DNA of 64,000 nt from Pseudomonas sp. G.S.17 (GCF_038096165.1 NZ_CP151076.1:4957501-5021500), one strand, 5' to 3'; positions 36,297-45,175 are shown, numbered from the stretch's first letter. Made by a program: numbers and translations. The notes: generated by a model not told the origin, from the sequence alone.

Positions 36297-36689
36297 ATGA
36301 AAACCAACAAACTGATTTTTGGCCTGGCCTTCTCTGTACTGGCATCAAGCGCTTTCGCCCTTCCTGCCGTCGATACCAGCAACCTGCTCAATTCCACCGT
36401 TGTTGCTGAAGGCGGTTCGTCGCACACCAACGCGACCCACAACCCTCAAGCTGCTGATGGCGCTGATCACGTCGGTGCAAATCGTCTGGCCGCTGATGGT
36501 GCTGACCGAGTAGGTCAAAATCGCCAGGCTGCTGATGGTGCAGACCACGTCGGTGCTAATCGTCTGGCTGCTGACGGTGCCGACCATGTTGGTGCAAATC
36601 GACAGGCTGCCGATGGTGCTGATCACGTCGGTGCAAATCGTCTGGCGGCTGACGGCGCCGATCATGTTGGTGCAAACCGTCTGAGCTAA
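36297..36689 (+). CDS. Exported protein of six 13-residue tandem repeats
   Basis: 130 residues. Signal peptide 1-21 (MKTNKLIFGLAFSVLASSAFA), a short linker, then six near-identical copies of 'AADGADHVGANR(L/Q)' from residue 52 to the end, Q and L alternating at the joint. The DNA copies differ at many synonymous positions, so the repeat has been kept by selection on the protein. The mature chain is small, hydrophilic and acidic, with a His, Asp and Asn in each unit (metal binding is possible but unproven). The unit resembles other small repeat proteins of Pseudomonas; I know of no function. It has its own terminator and GGAG ribosome-binding site and stands alone. Confidence 0.88.
   Translation: MKTNKLIFGLAFSVLASSAFALPAVDTSNLLNSTVVAEGGSSHTNATHNPQAADGADHVGANRLAADGADRVGQNRQAADGADHVGANRLAADGADHVGANRQAADGADHVGANRLAADGADHVGANRLS
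36450..36687 (+). repeat. 39-bp coding tandem repeat, six copies
   Basis: Six consecutive 39-base units encode the 13-residue repeats of the exported protein. Units differ mainly at third codon positions and at the alternating CAG/CTG-type junction codon. Confidence 0.88.
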
Positions 36690-36708
36690 TCGCTCAACGG
36701 CTACACCC

Positions 36709-36735
36709 AGCCCGGCTTAATGCCGGGCTTAATCG
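36709..36735 (+). terminator. Intrinsic terminator-like hairpin after the repeat-protein gene
   Basis: AGCCCGGC TTAAT GCCGGGCT, an 8-bp perfect stem starting 20 bases after the stop, followed by TAATCGTTT; the T-run is weak. Confidence 0.75.
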
Positions 36736-36837
36736 TTTCCGGGCCCGAAAATCTGCCGGCAACTCTGGAATGTCCAGCGCCAGCCTTGCACTATGACGCA
36801 ACTCTGCCCTCTCTTCGCGGTAACAGGAATTGCGCCA

Positions 36838-37461
36838 ATGTCAGATGACATCCACTCGTACGAACCTTCCCAAGGCCATCGCCTGCCTCACGACCCATTC
36901 AATGCCATTGTTGGCCCACGTCCTATCGGCTGGATCTCGTCGCAGGACGCCAACGGCAAATTGAATCTGGCGCCGTACAGTTTCTTCAATGCCTTCAACT
37001 ACATTCCGCCGATCATCGGCTTTTGCAGTATCGGCCGCAAAGACAGCCTGAATAACATCGAACAGACCGGCGAGTTCGTCTGGAACCTGGCCACGCGGCC
37101 GCTGGCCGAAGCCATGAATCAGAGCTGCGCGCCGGTATCACCGGAGGTGAACGAATTTGAACTGGCCAACCTGACGCCGCTGGCATCGCAGATCGTTGCG
37201 GTACCTCGGGTCAAGGAGACGCCGGTGTCATTCGAGTGCAAGGTTACCCAGATCATCCAGCTGCAACGCGCCGACAAGGAACGGGTGCCCAGCTGGCTGA
37301 TTCTGGGCGAAGTGGTTGCGGTACACATCGCCAAGCGGCTGCTCAAGGACGGTGTTTACGACACAGCGGCGGGCGAGCCGATCCTGCGTGGCGGCGGTCC
37401 TGCGGATTATTTCCAGCTCGGGCCGGAAGCGCTGTTCCAGATGTTCCGCCCGAAAGCCTGA
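36838..37461 (+). CDS. Flavin reductase family protein (FMN-binding split barrel)
   Basis: 207 residues from ATG 36838, chosen because AGGAA precedes it by 8 bases; an upstream in-frame start at 36793 has none. 'FNAIVGPRPIGWISSQDANGKLNLAPYSFFNAFNYIPPIIGFC' is the FMN-binding core of the DIM6/NTAB (flavoredoxin-like) family, and 'GEFVWNLATRPLAEAMN' follows. It is a cytoplasmic FMN protein that may reduce flavin for a partner monooxygenase or act as a flavoredoxin; no partner gene is adjacent. Convergent to the 79-residue gene. Confidence 0.9.
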   Translation: MSDDIHSYEPSQGHRLPHDPFNAIVGPRPIGWISSQDANGKLNLAPYSFFNAFNYIPPIIGFCSIGRKDSLNNIEQTGEFVWNLATRPLAEAMNQSCAPVSPEVNEFELANLTPLASQIVAVPRVKETPVSFECKVTQIIQLQRADKERVPSWLILGEVVAVHIAKRLLKDGVYDTAAGEPILRGGGPADYFQLGPEALFQMFRPKA

Positions 37462-37475
37462 TCAAGGCAGGTTGC

Positions 37476-37715
37476 TCACTGCGGAGCGAAAACCAGATTG
37501 CCCTCGGCGTCGATATCGGTCAGCCGCTCCAGTTCTGCGGTGGCGGCAAGGTCGGAGTCGTGAGCGGTCTTGAACTTCTGCCCGTCCAGCACCCGATGAA
37601 ACACAGGCGCTCCGACAGCGTGCAGGGCTTTGACGGCAATCGCTGCGTCGTAACCGCCTTCGCCTGGGACCATTGCGGTAACAGCTTCGAAATCCTGAAA
37701 TTCTTTACGGGCCAT
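37476..37715 (-). CDS. Small conserved hypothetical protein, 79 residues
   Basis: Not recognised. MARKEFQDFEAV..., with 'GGYDAAIAVKALHAVGAPVFHRVLDGQKFKT', is soluble with no cysteine or membrane segment. AGGA lies 9 bases before ATG 37715. It lies 64 bases downstream of the ABM monooxygenase gene on the same strand, possibly in one transcript. Confidence 0.72.
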   Translation of the reverse strand: MARKEFQDFEAVTAMVPGEGGYDAAIAVKALHAVGAPVFHRVLDGQKFKTAHDSDLAATAELERLTDIDAEGNLVFAPQ

Positions 37716-37779
37716 GAATGCGATCCTGCTGTGCGTGGAAAGCAGGGGATTCTAAACGCTCGGGGCTGCGCTGGGTTAC

Positions 37780-38121
37780 CTAGATTGCGCGCAGCATCTG
37801 TTGCACATTGGCATCGGCACCGTCGTCGGTAGCGAAGGTATGAAAATCCAGGCTGCTGACGATGAGTTCCTGAACGATCTCGGAAAACACCTGCAAATGC
37901 GGGGTATTGAACCAGGCGCTCATGGCCTGTTCGTCCGCCCATGAACCGGAAATCAGCCACACGTCGGGATCCCGCGCCGAATGCTGCAAGGCAAACTCCA
38001 GGCATCCAGGAGCGTTGAGCGAAGGCGCGATCAGACTGTCCAGGCGTGCACCGAGCTGGTCACTCTGACCGATCCGGGCACGGGCGAAAACGAGATGGCT
38101 CACCGAAGTTGATTGAGGCAT
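37780..38121 (-). CDS. Antibiotic biosynthesis monooxygenase (ABM) domain protein
   Basis: 113 residues in one dimeric ferredoxin-like ABM domain: 'VFARARIGQSDQLGARLDSLIAPSLNAPGCLEFALQHSARDPDVWLISGSWADEQAMSAWFNTPHLQVF'. These small proteins oxygenate quinone-like or other aromatic compounds or act as ligand binders. No substrate can be assigned. Divergent from the AraC regulator at 38445, which may control it. Confidence 0.86.
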   Translation of the reverse strand: MPQSTSVSHLVFARARIGQSDQLGARLDSLIAPSLNAPGCLEFALQHSARDPDVWLISGSWADEQAMSAWFNTPHLQVFSEIVQELIVSSLDFHTFATDDGADANVQQMLRAI

Positions 38122-38444
38122 GGTTCTGGCTCCTTGTTTTACGTGCCGCGTGAAAAATTCGCAGTGCTGCGACAGGAACCGAGATTAAAGGTTGCTTGCA
38201 ACTACCCGGTAGACAGTTCCTGCCAGGTTCTTGCCTGATTCTGCACGGAGGCAGTTTTCTGCACTAAGTCTTTGGGCTATCAGGCAACCCATGATTTACC
38301 GTAAATGCTGGCAAACCGGCCGTCGCATCGCCTCGCGCGACGCCGCCCGGCAGGATCAGGCAATCATCCGGCAGGAATCGCGTAGCGCTTTGGCTTGCAC
38401 AAAAATAAGCTGGGCGCATTCACCAAGGATCAAAGGACTCGATA
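38122..38444. other. Divergent intergenic region between the ABM and AraC genes
   Basis: 323 bases carry the promoters of two divergent genes. I see the AAGGA ribosome-binding site of the AraC gene (38432-38436) but no clear operator, and no further gene. Confidence 0.55.
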
Positions 38445-39374
38445 ATGTCGCAGCTCGAACGCCACGTTGAGACGCTAAGCGAAGACATGGAAAAGCAGCG
38501 CGCCGAGCTGGCTGACCTTATTCGCCGCTATGCGCCGAAGGAAGGTTCGTTCCAGACCGCTATCGCGCCACTGTTCATGGCCCGCTATGAAAATCCATCG
38601 GAAAGCCTGCCAGCCGTAGCCCAACCGGCTTTATGTATCTTCGCCCACGGCAGCAAGCAAGTGCGTCTCGGCGATGAAACCTACACCTATGATCCGCTGA
38701 ATTATCTGGTGGTGTCGGTGGCGATGCCATTGAGCGGCAAGATCGTCAACGCAACGGTGGATAACCCCAACCTGGCCTTGCGCCTGGATATCGACCCCGT
38801 TGAAATCAATGCGCTGATTGCCGAAGCCGGCCCCATGAGCGTGCCAACCCGCCCAAGCGGGCGCGGCCTGTATATCGAGCGCATCGACACGCAATTGTTA
38901 GATGCGGTGCTGCGCCTGTCGCGCTTGCTGGACAGCCCGAAAGACATCGCCATGCTCGCGCCGCTGATCAAGCGTGAAATCCTTTATCGCCTGCTGCGCA
39001 GTCAGCAAGGGCATCGCTTGTACGAAATTGCCATCGCCAACTGCCAGACTCATCGCGTAACCCAGGCAATCACTTGGCTGAATGCGCACTTCGGCGAGCC
39101 GTTGCGCATCGAGGAGTTGGCGCGGGAAGTCAATTTGAGTGTCTCGACCCTGCATCACCGTTTCAAAGCGGTGACGGCCATGAGCCCGCTGCAATACCAG
39201 AAGCAGCTGCGCCTGCAGGAAGCCCGACGCTTGATGCTGGCCGACGGCCTGGACGCGTCCGCCGCCGGTTACAAAGTGGGCTATGAGAGCGCGTCGCAGT
39301 TCAGCCGCGAATACAGCCGACAGTTCGGCGCGCCGCCGCTTCGGGATTTGGCGCGCCTGCGCAAGATCGTTTGA
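38445..39374 (+). CDS. AraC-family transcriptional regulator
   Basis: 309 residues. N-terminal AraC_N-type effector domain (about 20-180, 'LPAVAQPALCIFAHGSKQVRLGDETYTYDPLNYLVVSVAMPL') and C-terminal double helix-turn-helix (about 205-305, 'ITWLNAHFGEPLRIEELAREVNLSVSTLHHRFKAVTAMSPLQYQKQLRLQEARRLM' and 'SAAGYKVGYESASQFSREYSRQFG'). Likely targets are itself and the divergent ABM gene. The effector is unknown; AraC_N regulators often sit next to oxidoreductases or dehydrogenases. Confidence 0.92.
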   Translation: MSQLERHVETLSEDMEKQRAELADLIRRYAPKEGSFQTAIAPLFMARYENPSESLPAVAQPALCIFAHGSKQVRLGDETYTYDPLNYLVVSVAMPLSGKIVNATVDNPNLALRLDIDPVEINALIAEAGPMSVPTRPSGRGLYIERIDTQLLDAVLRLSRLLDSPKDIAMLAPLIKREILYRLLRSQQGHRLYEIAIANCQTHRVTQAITWLNAHFGEPLRIEELAREVNLSVSTLHHRFKAVTAMSPLQYQKQLRLQEARRLMLADGLDASAAGYKVGYESASQFSREYSRQFGAPPLRDLARLRKIV

Positions 39375-39385
39375 CCGGTTTGGAG

Positions 39386-40441
39386 TCAGGCGCTCAACAC
39401 CCGGCAGGCTTCGGCTGGAATCGTTACCGATACCAGATTGCCAATGCTCAACCCCACACACTGATTCGGCGTGCTCAGCGCAGTCAACGACACGCCTGAG
39501 CAATCGACCGTGGTTTCAATAGTCGCGCCAATGTCACGAATGAAGGTCACGGTGCCCGCCAGCTGATTGGCCGCTCCGGTTCGCGGCAGTGACAGCTGCA
39601 AGTCTTCCGGGCGGACCAGCATTTTGATGTTAGAGCCCACGACGATGCTGTCGCTGATCGGCACATTCAGCGCTTCCCCGCCTGGCATGCCGACCTTTCC
39701 GTTGCCCAGCGCCGTCGCCGCAAAGATATTGCCGGAGCCGATAAAGTCCGCCACAAATTCGTTAGCCGGATTGCGGTAGATCTCGATAGGCGTGCCCACC
39801 TGTTGCACACGATGTTCGCCCAGCACCACGACGATATCGGCCATGGTCATGGCCTCGCGCTGGTCATGGGTGACCAGAATCGTGGTGATATTCAGGCGCT
39901 TCTGCAACTGGCGGATTTCCACTTGCATGGACTCGCGCAGCTTGGCGTCCAGCGCCGACAAAGGCTCGTCGAGCAACAGCAGCTTGGGATGTGAAGCGAT
40001 GGCCCGGGCAATCGCGACCCGCTGACGCTGGCCCCCAGACAATTTCGCCACTGGGCGATCAACCATTTGCTGCAGCTGGATCAACTCCAGCAACTCGCTG
40101 ACCCGCGCTTTTTGCTCGGGTTTGCCGACGCCGCGCAGCTTGAGCGGGTAAGCGATGTTTTCGCCGACGGTCATGTGCGGGAACAGCGCCAGCGACTGGA
40201 ACACCATGCCGAAATTGCGCTGATGCGCTGGCGTATGGCTGATGTCTTCACCGTCCAGGCGGATTTCGCCGCTGGTCAGGGTTTCCAGCCCGGCGATCAT
40301 GCGCAGCAAGGTGGTCTTGCCGCAGCCCGACGGGCCGAGAAAGCACACCAGTTTGCCTTCCGGCAGGTGCAGATTGACGTCGGTTACCGCACACGCCGAG
40401 CCGTAGTATTTCTCTACGTTTTCCAGAATCAATCCGGTCAT
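39386..40441 (-). CDS. ABC transporter ATP-binding protein (spermidine/putrescine type)
   Basis: 351 residues. Walker A 'GPSGCGKTT' (about 36-44), signature 'LSGGQRQRVAIARAI' (about 134), Walker B 'LLLLDEPLSALD' and switch His in 'ILVTHDQREAM', followed by a TOBE domain (about 270-350). The PotA/PotG-like cytoplasmic ATPase energises the two permeases encoded just upstream. Last gene of a minus-strand operon SBP-permease-permease-ATPase. Confidence 0.95.
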   Translation of the reverse strand: MTGLILENVEKYYGSACAVTDVNLHLPEGKLVCFLGPSGCGKTTLLRMIAGLETLTSGEIRLDGEDISHTPAHQRNFGMVFQSLALFPHMTVGENIAYPLKLRGVGKPEQKARVSELLELIQLQQMVDRPVAKLSGGQRQRVAIARAIASHPKLLLLDEPLSALDAKLRESMQVEIRQLQKRLNITTILVTHDQREAMTMADIVVVLGEHRVQQVGTPIEIYRNPANEFVADFIGSGNIFAATALGNGKVGMPGGEALNVPISDSIVVGSNIKMLVRPEDLQLSLPRTGAANQLAGTVTFIRDIGATIETTVDCSGVSLTALSTPNQCVGLSIGNLVSVTIPAEACRVLSA

Positions 40442-40464
40442 TTTTTGTAAACCTCAATGGGCAA

Positions 40465-41322
40465 TCAGAACGAGACGCCACCTTCGCCAACCAGCTTCTC
40501 CAGCGCCCAGATCAGGACGAAGTCGATGAGCACGATCAGCACGGCGAAGGAAAAAACAGTGGGATCCAGCGACGACACGGTGCGGCTGTACATCCAGATC
40601 GGCACGGTCATCACGTCAATGTTGTAGAGGAAGTAGGTCACGGTGAATTCGTTGAACGAGACGATGAACGCCAGCAGCATGCCGGCGAGAATCCCCGATT
40701 TCATCAGCGGCACCACCACATCGACAATCGCCCGCAGCGGCGAGGCGCCGAGCATTTGCGCGGCCTCCTCGACTTCGCTGCCGATGGACATCATCGCCGC
40801 CGTGCAGTTTTTCACCACAAAGGGCAGCGCCAGAATCACATGGGCAATCACCAGTCGCGAGGTGTCCATGTGGAATGGCAGGCTGTCGAATATCAGCAAC
40901 AGCGCCAGGCCCAACACCACCATGGGAAACACCAGCGGCAGCGACATCAATTGCATGGCCACGGCCTTGCCGCGAAATTCGCAGCGGGTCAGCGCGTAGG
41001 AAGCAGGCACGGCGATAATCGTCGCAAAAACCATGGTCAGGCAGGCCACCAACAGGCTGGTGGTCATGGCTTTGCCCAGGCTCAGGACATCGCTGGAGTC
41101 CGGCGACACAAAGGTGCGCCAGGCCGCTTCATACCATTTGAGGCTGTAACTGGAAGGCGGGAAATCCAGGTTCGATGCGCCGCTGAATGACATGACGATC
41201 ATGGTCAGGATCGGCATGACCGCCAGCAGCAGGATGAAACCGGAAAGAATCGCGGCGAAACGGCCGGTATCGCCCGGTAAAACCGGTTGCAGGCGAAAGC
41301 GTTTTTTCGTCGAAAGACTCAT
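40465..41322 (-). CDS. ABC transporter permease (PotC type)
   Basis: 285 residues with six membrane segments. The binding-protein-dependent transport EAA loop is 'EEAAQMLGASPLRAIVDVVVPLMKSGI'. It overlaps the upstream permease gene by 4 bases (ATGA). With its partner permease it forms the inner-membrane channel of a spermidine/putrescine-type importer. Substrate is inferred from the operon: probably a cationic guanidino or polyamine-like compound. Confidence 0.93.
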   Translation of the reverse strand: MSLSTKKRFRLQPVLPGDTGRFAAILSGFILLLAVMPILTMIVMSFSGASNLDFPPSSYSLKWYEAAWRTFVSPDSSDVLSLGKAMTTSLLVACLTMVFATIIAVPASYALTRCEFRGKAVAMQLMSLPLVFPMVVLGLALLLIFDSLPFHMDTSRLVIAHVILALPFVVKNCTAAMMSIGSEVEEAAQMLGASPLRAIVDVVVPLMKSGILAGMLLAFIVSFNEFTVTYFLYNIDVMTVPIWMYSRTVSSLDPTVFSFAVLIVLIDFVLIWALEKLVGEGGVSF

Positions 41323-42227
41323 TGCGAAGCCTCCAGCATGCGGCGTCGACGCCCGGTGATGTATTCCGAAAGGGTCATGATCGCCAGCGTGGTGACAATC
41401 AGCACCACACCTGCTGCCGAGGCCGCAGGCCAGTTCATCAACGGCGCGATCTGGTCGTGAACCATGACTGCCAGCATCGGTACACGCCTGCCACCCAGCA
41501 GCAGCGGTACGACAAAGCTGCTGGCGTTGTAGGCGAACACCAAGGTGGCACCGGTAATAATCCCCGGCAGACTCATGGGCAGGACAACCTGACGAAACAC
41601 CTGAAAGCGGCTGGCGCCAAGGGTCGCGGCCGCTTCTTCGTAGCTGCGGGAAACGCCGCGCATGGCGCTGGCAATCGGCAGCACTGCAAGGGGGAACGCG
41701 GTCTGCACCAGGCCCATCAACACGCCGTTCTGGTTGTAGAGCATCATGATCGGCCGCGTGATCAGGCCCATGCCTTTGAGCGCCTGATTAAGCATGCCGC
41801 CCGGACCGAGAATCACCAGCCAGCCATAGCTTTGCAGCAGCAGGTTGACCAGCAACGGCAGCAATACGGCAGCGAGAAACAGGCGTCGGATGAAGGGCGA
41901 TTGCAGCCGCGACATGGTGTAGCCGACCGGAATCGCCAGGATCACGGCAATCACGGCGCTGATCAGTGCCAGGCGCAAGGTCAGCAGCAGCGACTTCAAG
42001 TAATAGGGTTCCAGCAGTTGGGCATAACTGTCCAGGCTGAAACCGGTCCACTCCGCGCCCTTGGTGCCAACACTCATGCGCAGGACCAACAGGCTGGCGG
42101 CAATCAAGACCGCCATGAACAGCATCGATGGCGTGAGGAACAGCCAGGCGCGGGCGGTGGGAGAAAATGTCCTCGGTTTGCGTGCAACAACCACGTCTAC
42201 CGGGCGGATCAAGGGTTGGTGTTCCAT
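41319..42227 (-). CDS. ABC transporter permease (PotB type)
   Basis: 302 residues from ATG 42227 (MEHQPLIRPVD). The frame is open further upstream through a REP element (42290-42381), but the translation there is REP-derived and not part of the protein. Six membrane segments; EAA loop 'EEAAATLGASRFQVFRQVVLPMSLPGI'. Partner of the PotC-type permease that overlaps it. Confidence 0.92.
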   Translation of the reverse strand: MEHQPLIRPVDVVVARKPRTFSPTARAWLFLTPSMLFMAVLIAASLLVLRMSVGTKGAEWTGFSLDSYAQLLEPYYLKSLLLTLRLALISAVIAVILAIPVGYTMSRLQSPFIRRLFLAAVLLPLLVNLLLQSYGWLVILGPGGMLNQALKGMGLITRPIMMLYNQNGVLMGLVQTAFPLAVLPIASAMRGVSRSYEEAAATLGASRFQVFRQVVLPMSLPGIITGATLVFAYNASSFVVPLLLGGRRVPMLAVMVHDQIAPLMNWPAASAAGVVLIVTTLAIMTLSEYITGRRRRMLEASQ

Positions 42228-42289
42228 GGTGGTGTTCTCTTTATTAGTAACCGAGGGATCACCCGACGCTCTGCAATGAAACCCGGGAT

Positions 42290-42381
42290 TGTGGGAGCAA
42301 GCTCGCTTGCGAAAACGATGTTTCAGACGCAGTAAAGCGTCTGATGTACCTGCCCTCTTCGCGAGCAAGCTCGCTCCCACA
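42290..42381. repeat. REP pair between substrate-binding protein and permease genes
   Basis: Arms at 42290-42313 and 42359-42381 (GGGAGCGAGCTTGCTCGCGA class) lie in the 169-base gap inside the ABC operon. As with REP sequences in E. coli mal, this could raise binding-protein mRNA stability over that of the permeases. Confidence 0.9.
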
Positions 42382-42396
42382 GATCGCGTCTTTTTC

Positions 42397-43500
42397 TCAG
42401 GAAGAGAAAATCTCGGTGTAACGGCGAATCCACTGGTCATGCACTGAAGCCAGGAAAGCGTTGTCGTGCATGATCGCTTTGTCGGCGATTTGCTCGGGGG
42501 TGAGGATGTACGGGCTCTTGCGCGCTTCGGCGGAAATGATCGCCTTGGCGTTGACCGGGCCGTTGTAAATATCTTCAGCCATCTTGCCCTGCACCAGTGG
42601 GTCCAGAGAGTGGTTGATGAAGGCGTAGGCCAGATCGGTATCGCCCGGACGATTTTTCGGCAGGACCGACTGCATCAAGTCGGTATAGAAGCCTTCTTTC
42701 ATGCCGAAAGTAGCGCCCAGACCGTAGGCTGGGTCGCGGATCTGATTCGGAAAAAACGCGGGTGCGTACAGGCCGCCCATGTCCAGCGAGCCGGTGCGGA
42801 ACAGTTCGGCGATCTGGTTCGGGTTCTCGCCCAAGGTCACCACGCGATCCTTGAGCTCGGCGAGCTTCTTGAAGCCCGGTTCGATATTGTGTTCGTCACC
42901 ACCGGCCAGTTTGGCGGCGATGATGATCAGGTCCATGGCCTCGGTCCAGTTCGGCGGCGGCAGGAAGATGCTCGGCGCCAGGTCCTTGTCCCACAATGCG
43001 GCGTAGCTGTCCGGCGCTTCCTTTACGGTGCGTGTGCTGTAGATCAGGCTGTTGCACCACAACAGGTAACCGATGCCGTGGCCATTGGCGCCGGTGCGGT
43101 ATTTCTCCGGGACGTCGACAATGTTCGGGATGCGGTTGAGATCGGGTTTTTCCAGCAGACCGGCGGCGGCCAGGCCTTCAGCGCCGACGCCCGCCAGGGT
43201 AATCACGTCGTATTGCGGGCGATCACCGCCAGCCTTGAGCTTGGCGACCATTTCCGAGGTGCTGCCGGTGCGGTCAGCAATGACCTTGGCGCCGGTCTTG
43301 GCTTCAAAGGTCGCCGCAATGTTGCGCAACGCGGCCAGGCCGGTGTCATCGGACCAGGTCAGCAGACGCAGGGTCTTGCCCTGGAATCTGGTGTCGCTGG
43401 CGTTGGCGCGGATGAACGGCATCGACATGGCTGCCGCGGCTACCGATGCGACGCCCACTGTCTTGATGAACTGTCTTCTGTTCAGATCATGCTGGCCCAT
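42397..43500 (-). CDS. ABC transporter periplasmic substrate-binding protein (PotD/PotF type), Tat-exported
   Basis: 367 residues from ATG 43500, preceded by GGAG at 6 bases. The N-terminus has a twin-arginine signal, 'NRRQFIKTVGVASVAAAAMSMPFIRANA', unlike the Sec signals usual for PotD. The mature protein has the extracellular-solute-binding fold with 'LTWSDDTG', 'YDVITLAGVGAEGLAAAGLL', 'YLLWCNSLIYSTRTV'. First gene of the ABC half of the locus. Polyamine-like or guanidino ligand is inferred from the neighbouring AruI-like enzyme. Confidence 0.92.
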   Translation of the reverse strand: MGQHDLNRRQFIKTVGVASVAAAAMSMPFIRANASDTRFQGKTLRLLTWSDDTGLAALRNIAATFEAKTGAKVIADRTGSTSEMVAKLKAGGDRPQYDVITLAGVGAEGLAAAGLLEKPDLNRIPNIVDVPEKYRTGANGHGIGYLLWCNSLIYSTRTVKEAPDSYAALWDKDLAPSIFLPPPNWTEAMDLIIIAAKLAGGDEHNIEPGFKKLAELKDRVVTLGENPNQIAELFRTGSLDMGGLYAPAFFPNQIRDPAYGLGATFGMKEGFYTDLMQSVLPKNRPGDTDLAYAFINHSLDPLVQGKMAEDIYNGPVNAKAIISAEARKSPYILTPEQIADKAIMHDNAFLASVHDQWIRRYTEIFSS

Positions 43501-43682
43501 TCTGGACTCCATTTTCGTTGCTGCATGTTGAAGGTGACGCATCGTCGCGACAGGCGAACCGCGTTCCCGAAGCTCTCACCAAAGGCCCGTGATCCGGGCG
43601 CATCAGCTGAGTCGGCGAGGTCATCCTGAGTGCCCGCCGAACCCTCAACAATCGAAAATTTGTCATTGAAGCCATGTGTCCG

Positions 43683-43709
43683 ACGCATGCCTCGCCAAGA
43701 GGCATGCGT
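43683..43709. promoter_or_regulatory. Inverted repeat upstream of the ABC operon, sharing half-sites with the LysR operator
   Basis: ACGCATGCCTC GCCAA GAGGCATGCGT is an 11-bp perfect stem in the 226-base gap between the aldehyde dehydrogenase stop and the binding-protein start. It contains CATGCCT (43686-43692) and AGGCATG (43700-43706), the half-sites also found at 46942-46964 in front of the LysR gene. Without a T-run it is not a typical terminator. Confidence 0.6.
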
Positions 43710-43726
43710 GAGCCGTTCGTGCCCGA

Positions 43727-45175
43727 TCAGGCGGCGCGAATGACGTGCTTTATTTCCTGAAAAGCCTGCATGCCCCAAGGCCCCAACTCGCGGCCCAGAC
43801 TGCTTTGTTTGTAACCGCCCCAGGCCGCCTGCGGGAAAATCACCTGTGGCGCGTTGATCCACACCAGTCCGGCTTGCAGGGCATTGGCGACCCGTTCGGT
43901 GGCCTGCGGATCGGCGCCGACCACGCTGGCCACCAGCCCGTATTCGCTGTCATTGGCCAGGGCGATGGCTTCGGCTTCCGAGGCAAAACCCCGCACACAG
44001 AGCACCGGTCCGAAAATCTCCGCGCGCCACAATGCACTGTCCAGGGGCACGTCAGTGAACACCGTGGGCCGCAAAAAATAGCCCAACGGACGATCAGCCG
44101 GGCGTTCGCCGCCGCATAACAGCCGCGCACCGGCCTGTTTTCCGGCTTCGATATGGGCAATCACGCGCAGGTATTGCGCCTTGTTGACCAGCGGGCCCAT
44201 TTCCACGCCCTCTTGCGACGGCTCGCCCACTTGAATCGCCTCGGCCCGAGCTGTCAGGCGTTGCAGGAACTCCGGCAACAATGCCTCGGCGACCAGTACC
44301 CGGCTGGTGGCCGAACACATTTGCCCGGCATTGAAATAGCCGCCGCCACTGGCCAGTTCGACCGCCAGATCCAGATCCGCATCGGCCAGTACCAATAACG
44401 ACGACTTGCCGCCCAGCTCCAGGCTCACACCCTTGACGGTTTCGGCGGCGCGCTGCATGACCTGCACGCCAACGGCATTACTGCCGGTGAAGGAAATTTT
44501 CGCGATGCGCGGATCGGCGGCCATGGGCGCGCCAACGGCAAGGCCAGTCCCGCAGACCAGATTGAACACGCCGTCCGGCAGGCCGCTGGCGGCAATGATC
44601 TTCGCCAGTTGCAGTTCGGCCAACGGCGTGACTTCGGAAGGTTTGAGGACCACGCAGCAACCGGCTGCCAACGCCGGGGCGAGTTTCCAGGCGGTGGTCA
44701 CCATGGGGAAATTCCACGGCACGATCAGCCCGACCACACCACACGGTTCACGCCGCAAGCGCGCAGTGAAATCGTCGCCGGGCAACGCGACGGGCCGATC
44801 CTGCTGCTCATCCAGCGCTTCGGCGAGGCCCGCGTAATATTCAAACGTGGCGATGACATCATCGACGTCGATGGCCGCTTCAAACTCGGGCTTGCCATTG
44901 TTGCTCGATTGCAGCTGCATCAAGGTCGCGCGCTGTTCGGCGACGCCAGCGGCGATTGCGCGCAGAATTCTGCCCCGCGCCGCGCCGGAGGTCTGTGACC
45001 ACGAGGCAAAAGCCACGCTCGCGGCCTGCACCGCCTGATCCACCGCCCAGGCATCGCCGCCGGCAACCGTCGCCAGCTGCGCTTCGGTCGCCGGGTTGAT
45101 CACGGTCAGCAATTCGCTGCCCGAACGCCATTGTCCGTTGATATAAAGGCCGTGTTGCACAGTCATCATGCTCAT
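43727..45175 (-). CDS. NAD-dependent aldehyde dehydrogenase, probably 4-guanidinobutyraldehyde dehydrogenase
   Basis: 482 residues of the betaine/gamma-aminobutyraldehyde dehydrogenase type. 'VPWNFPMVTTAWKLAPALAAGCCVVLKPSE' and 'SFTGSNAVG' bind NAD; the general base Glu is in 'VSLELGGKSSLLV' and the nucleophile Cys in 'FNAGQMCSATSRV'. Its ATG overlaps the stop of the decarboxylase gene by one base (TGATG), so the two enzymes are made together: the decarboxylase would give 4-guanidinobutyraldehyde and this enzyme 4-guanidinobutyrate, the reaction done by KauB in P. aeruginosa. The substrate is inferred from this coupling. Confidence 0.86.
   Translation of the reverse strand: MSMMTVQHGLYINGQWRSGSELLTVINPATEAQLATVAGGDAWAVDQAVQAASVAFASWSQTSGAARGRILRAIAAGVAEQRATLMQLQSSNNGKPEFEAAIDVDDVIATFEYYAGLAEALDEQQDRPVALPGDDFTARLRREPCGVVGLIVPWNFPMVTTAWKLAPALAAGCCVVLKPSEVTPLAELQLAKIIAASGLPDGVFNLVCGTGLAVGAPMAADPRIAKISFTGSNAVGVQVMQRAAETVKGVSLELGGKSSLLVLADADLDLAVELASGGGYFNAGQMCSATSRVLVAEALLPEFLQRLTARAEAIQVGEPSQEGVEMGPLVNKAQYLRVIAHIEAGKQAGARLLCGGERPADRPLGYFLRPTVFTDVPLDSALWRAEIFGPVLCVRGFASEAEAIALANDSEYGLVASVVGADPQATERVANALQAGLVWINAPQVIFPQAAWGGYKQSSLGRELGPWGMQAFQEIKHVIRAA

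Noticed and set aside
36450..36687. 39-bp direct repeats considered as a non-coding repeat array
   Set aside because: The unit is a multiple of three, the frame is open behind a clear signal peptide, and differences are mostly synonymous, so it is coding.
42228..42440. N-terminal extension of the PotB-type permease
   Set aside because: The extension reads through a REP element and gives REP-type peptides; MEHQPLIRP at 42227 matches the expected permease start.
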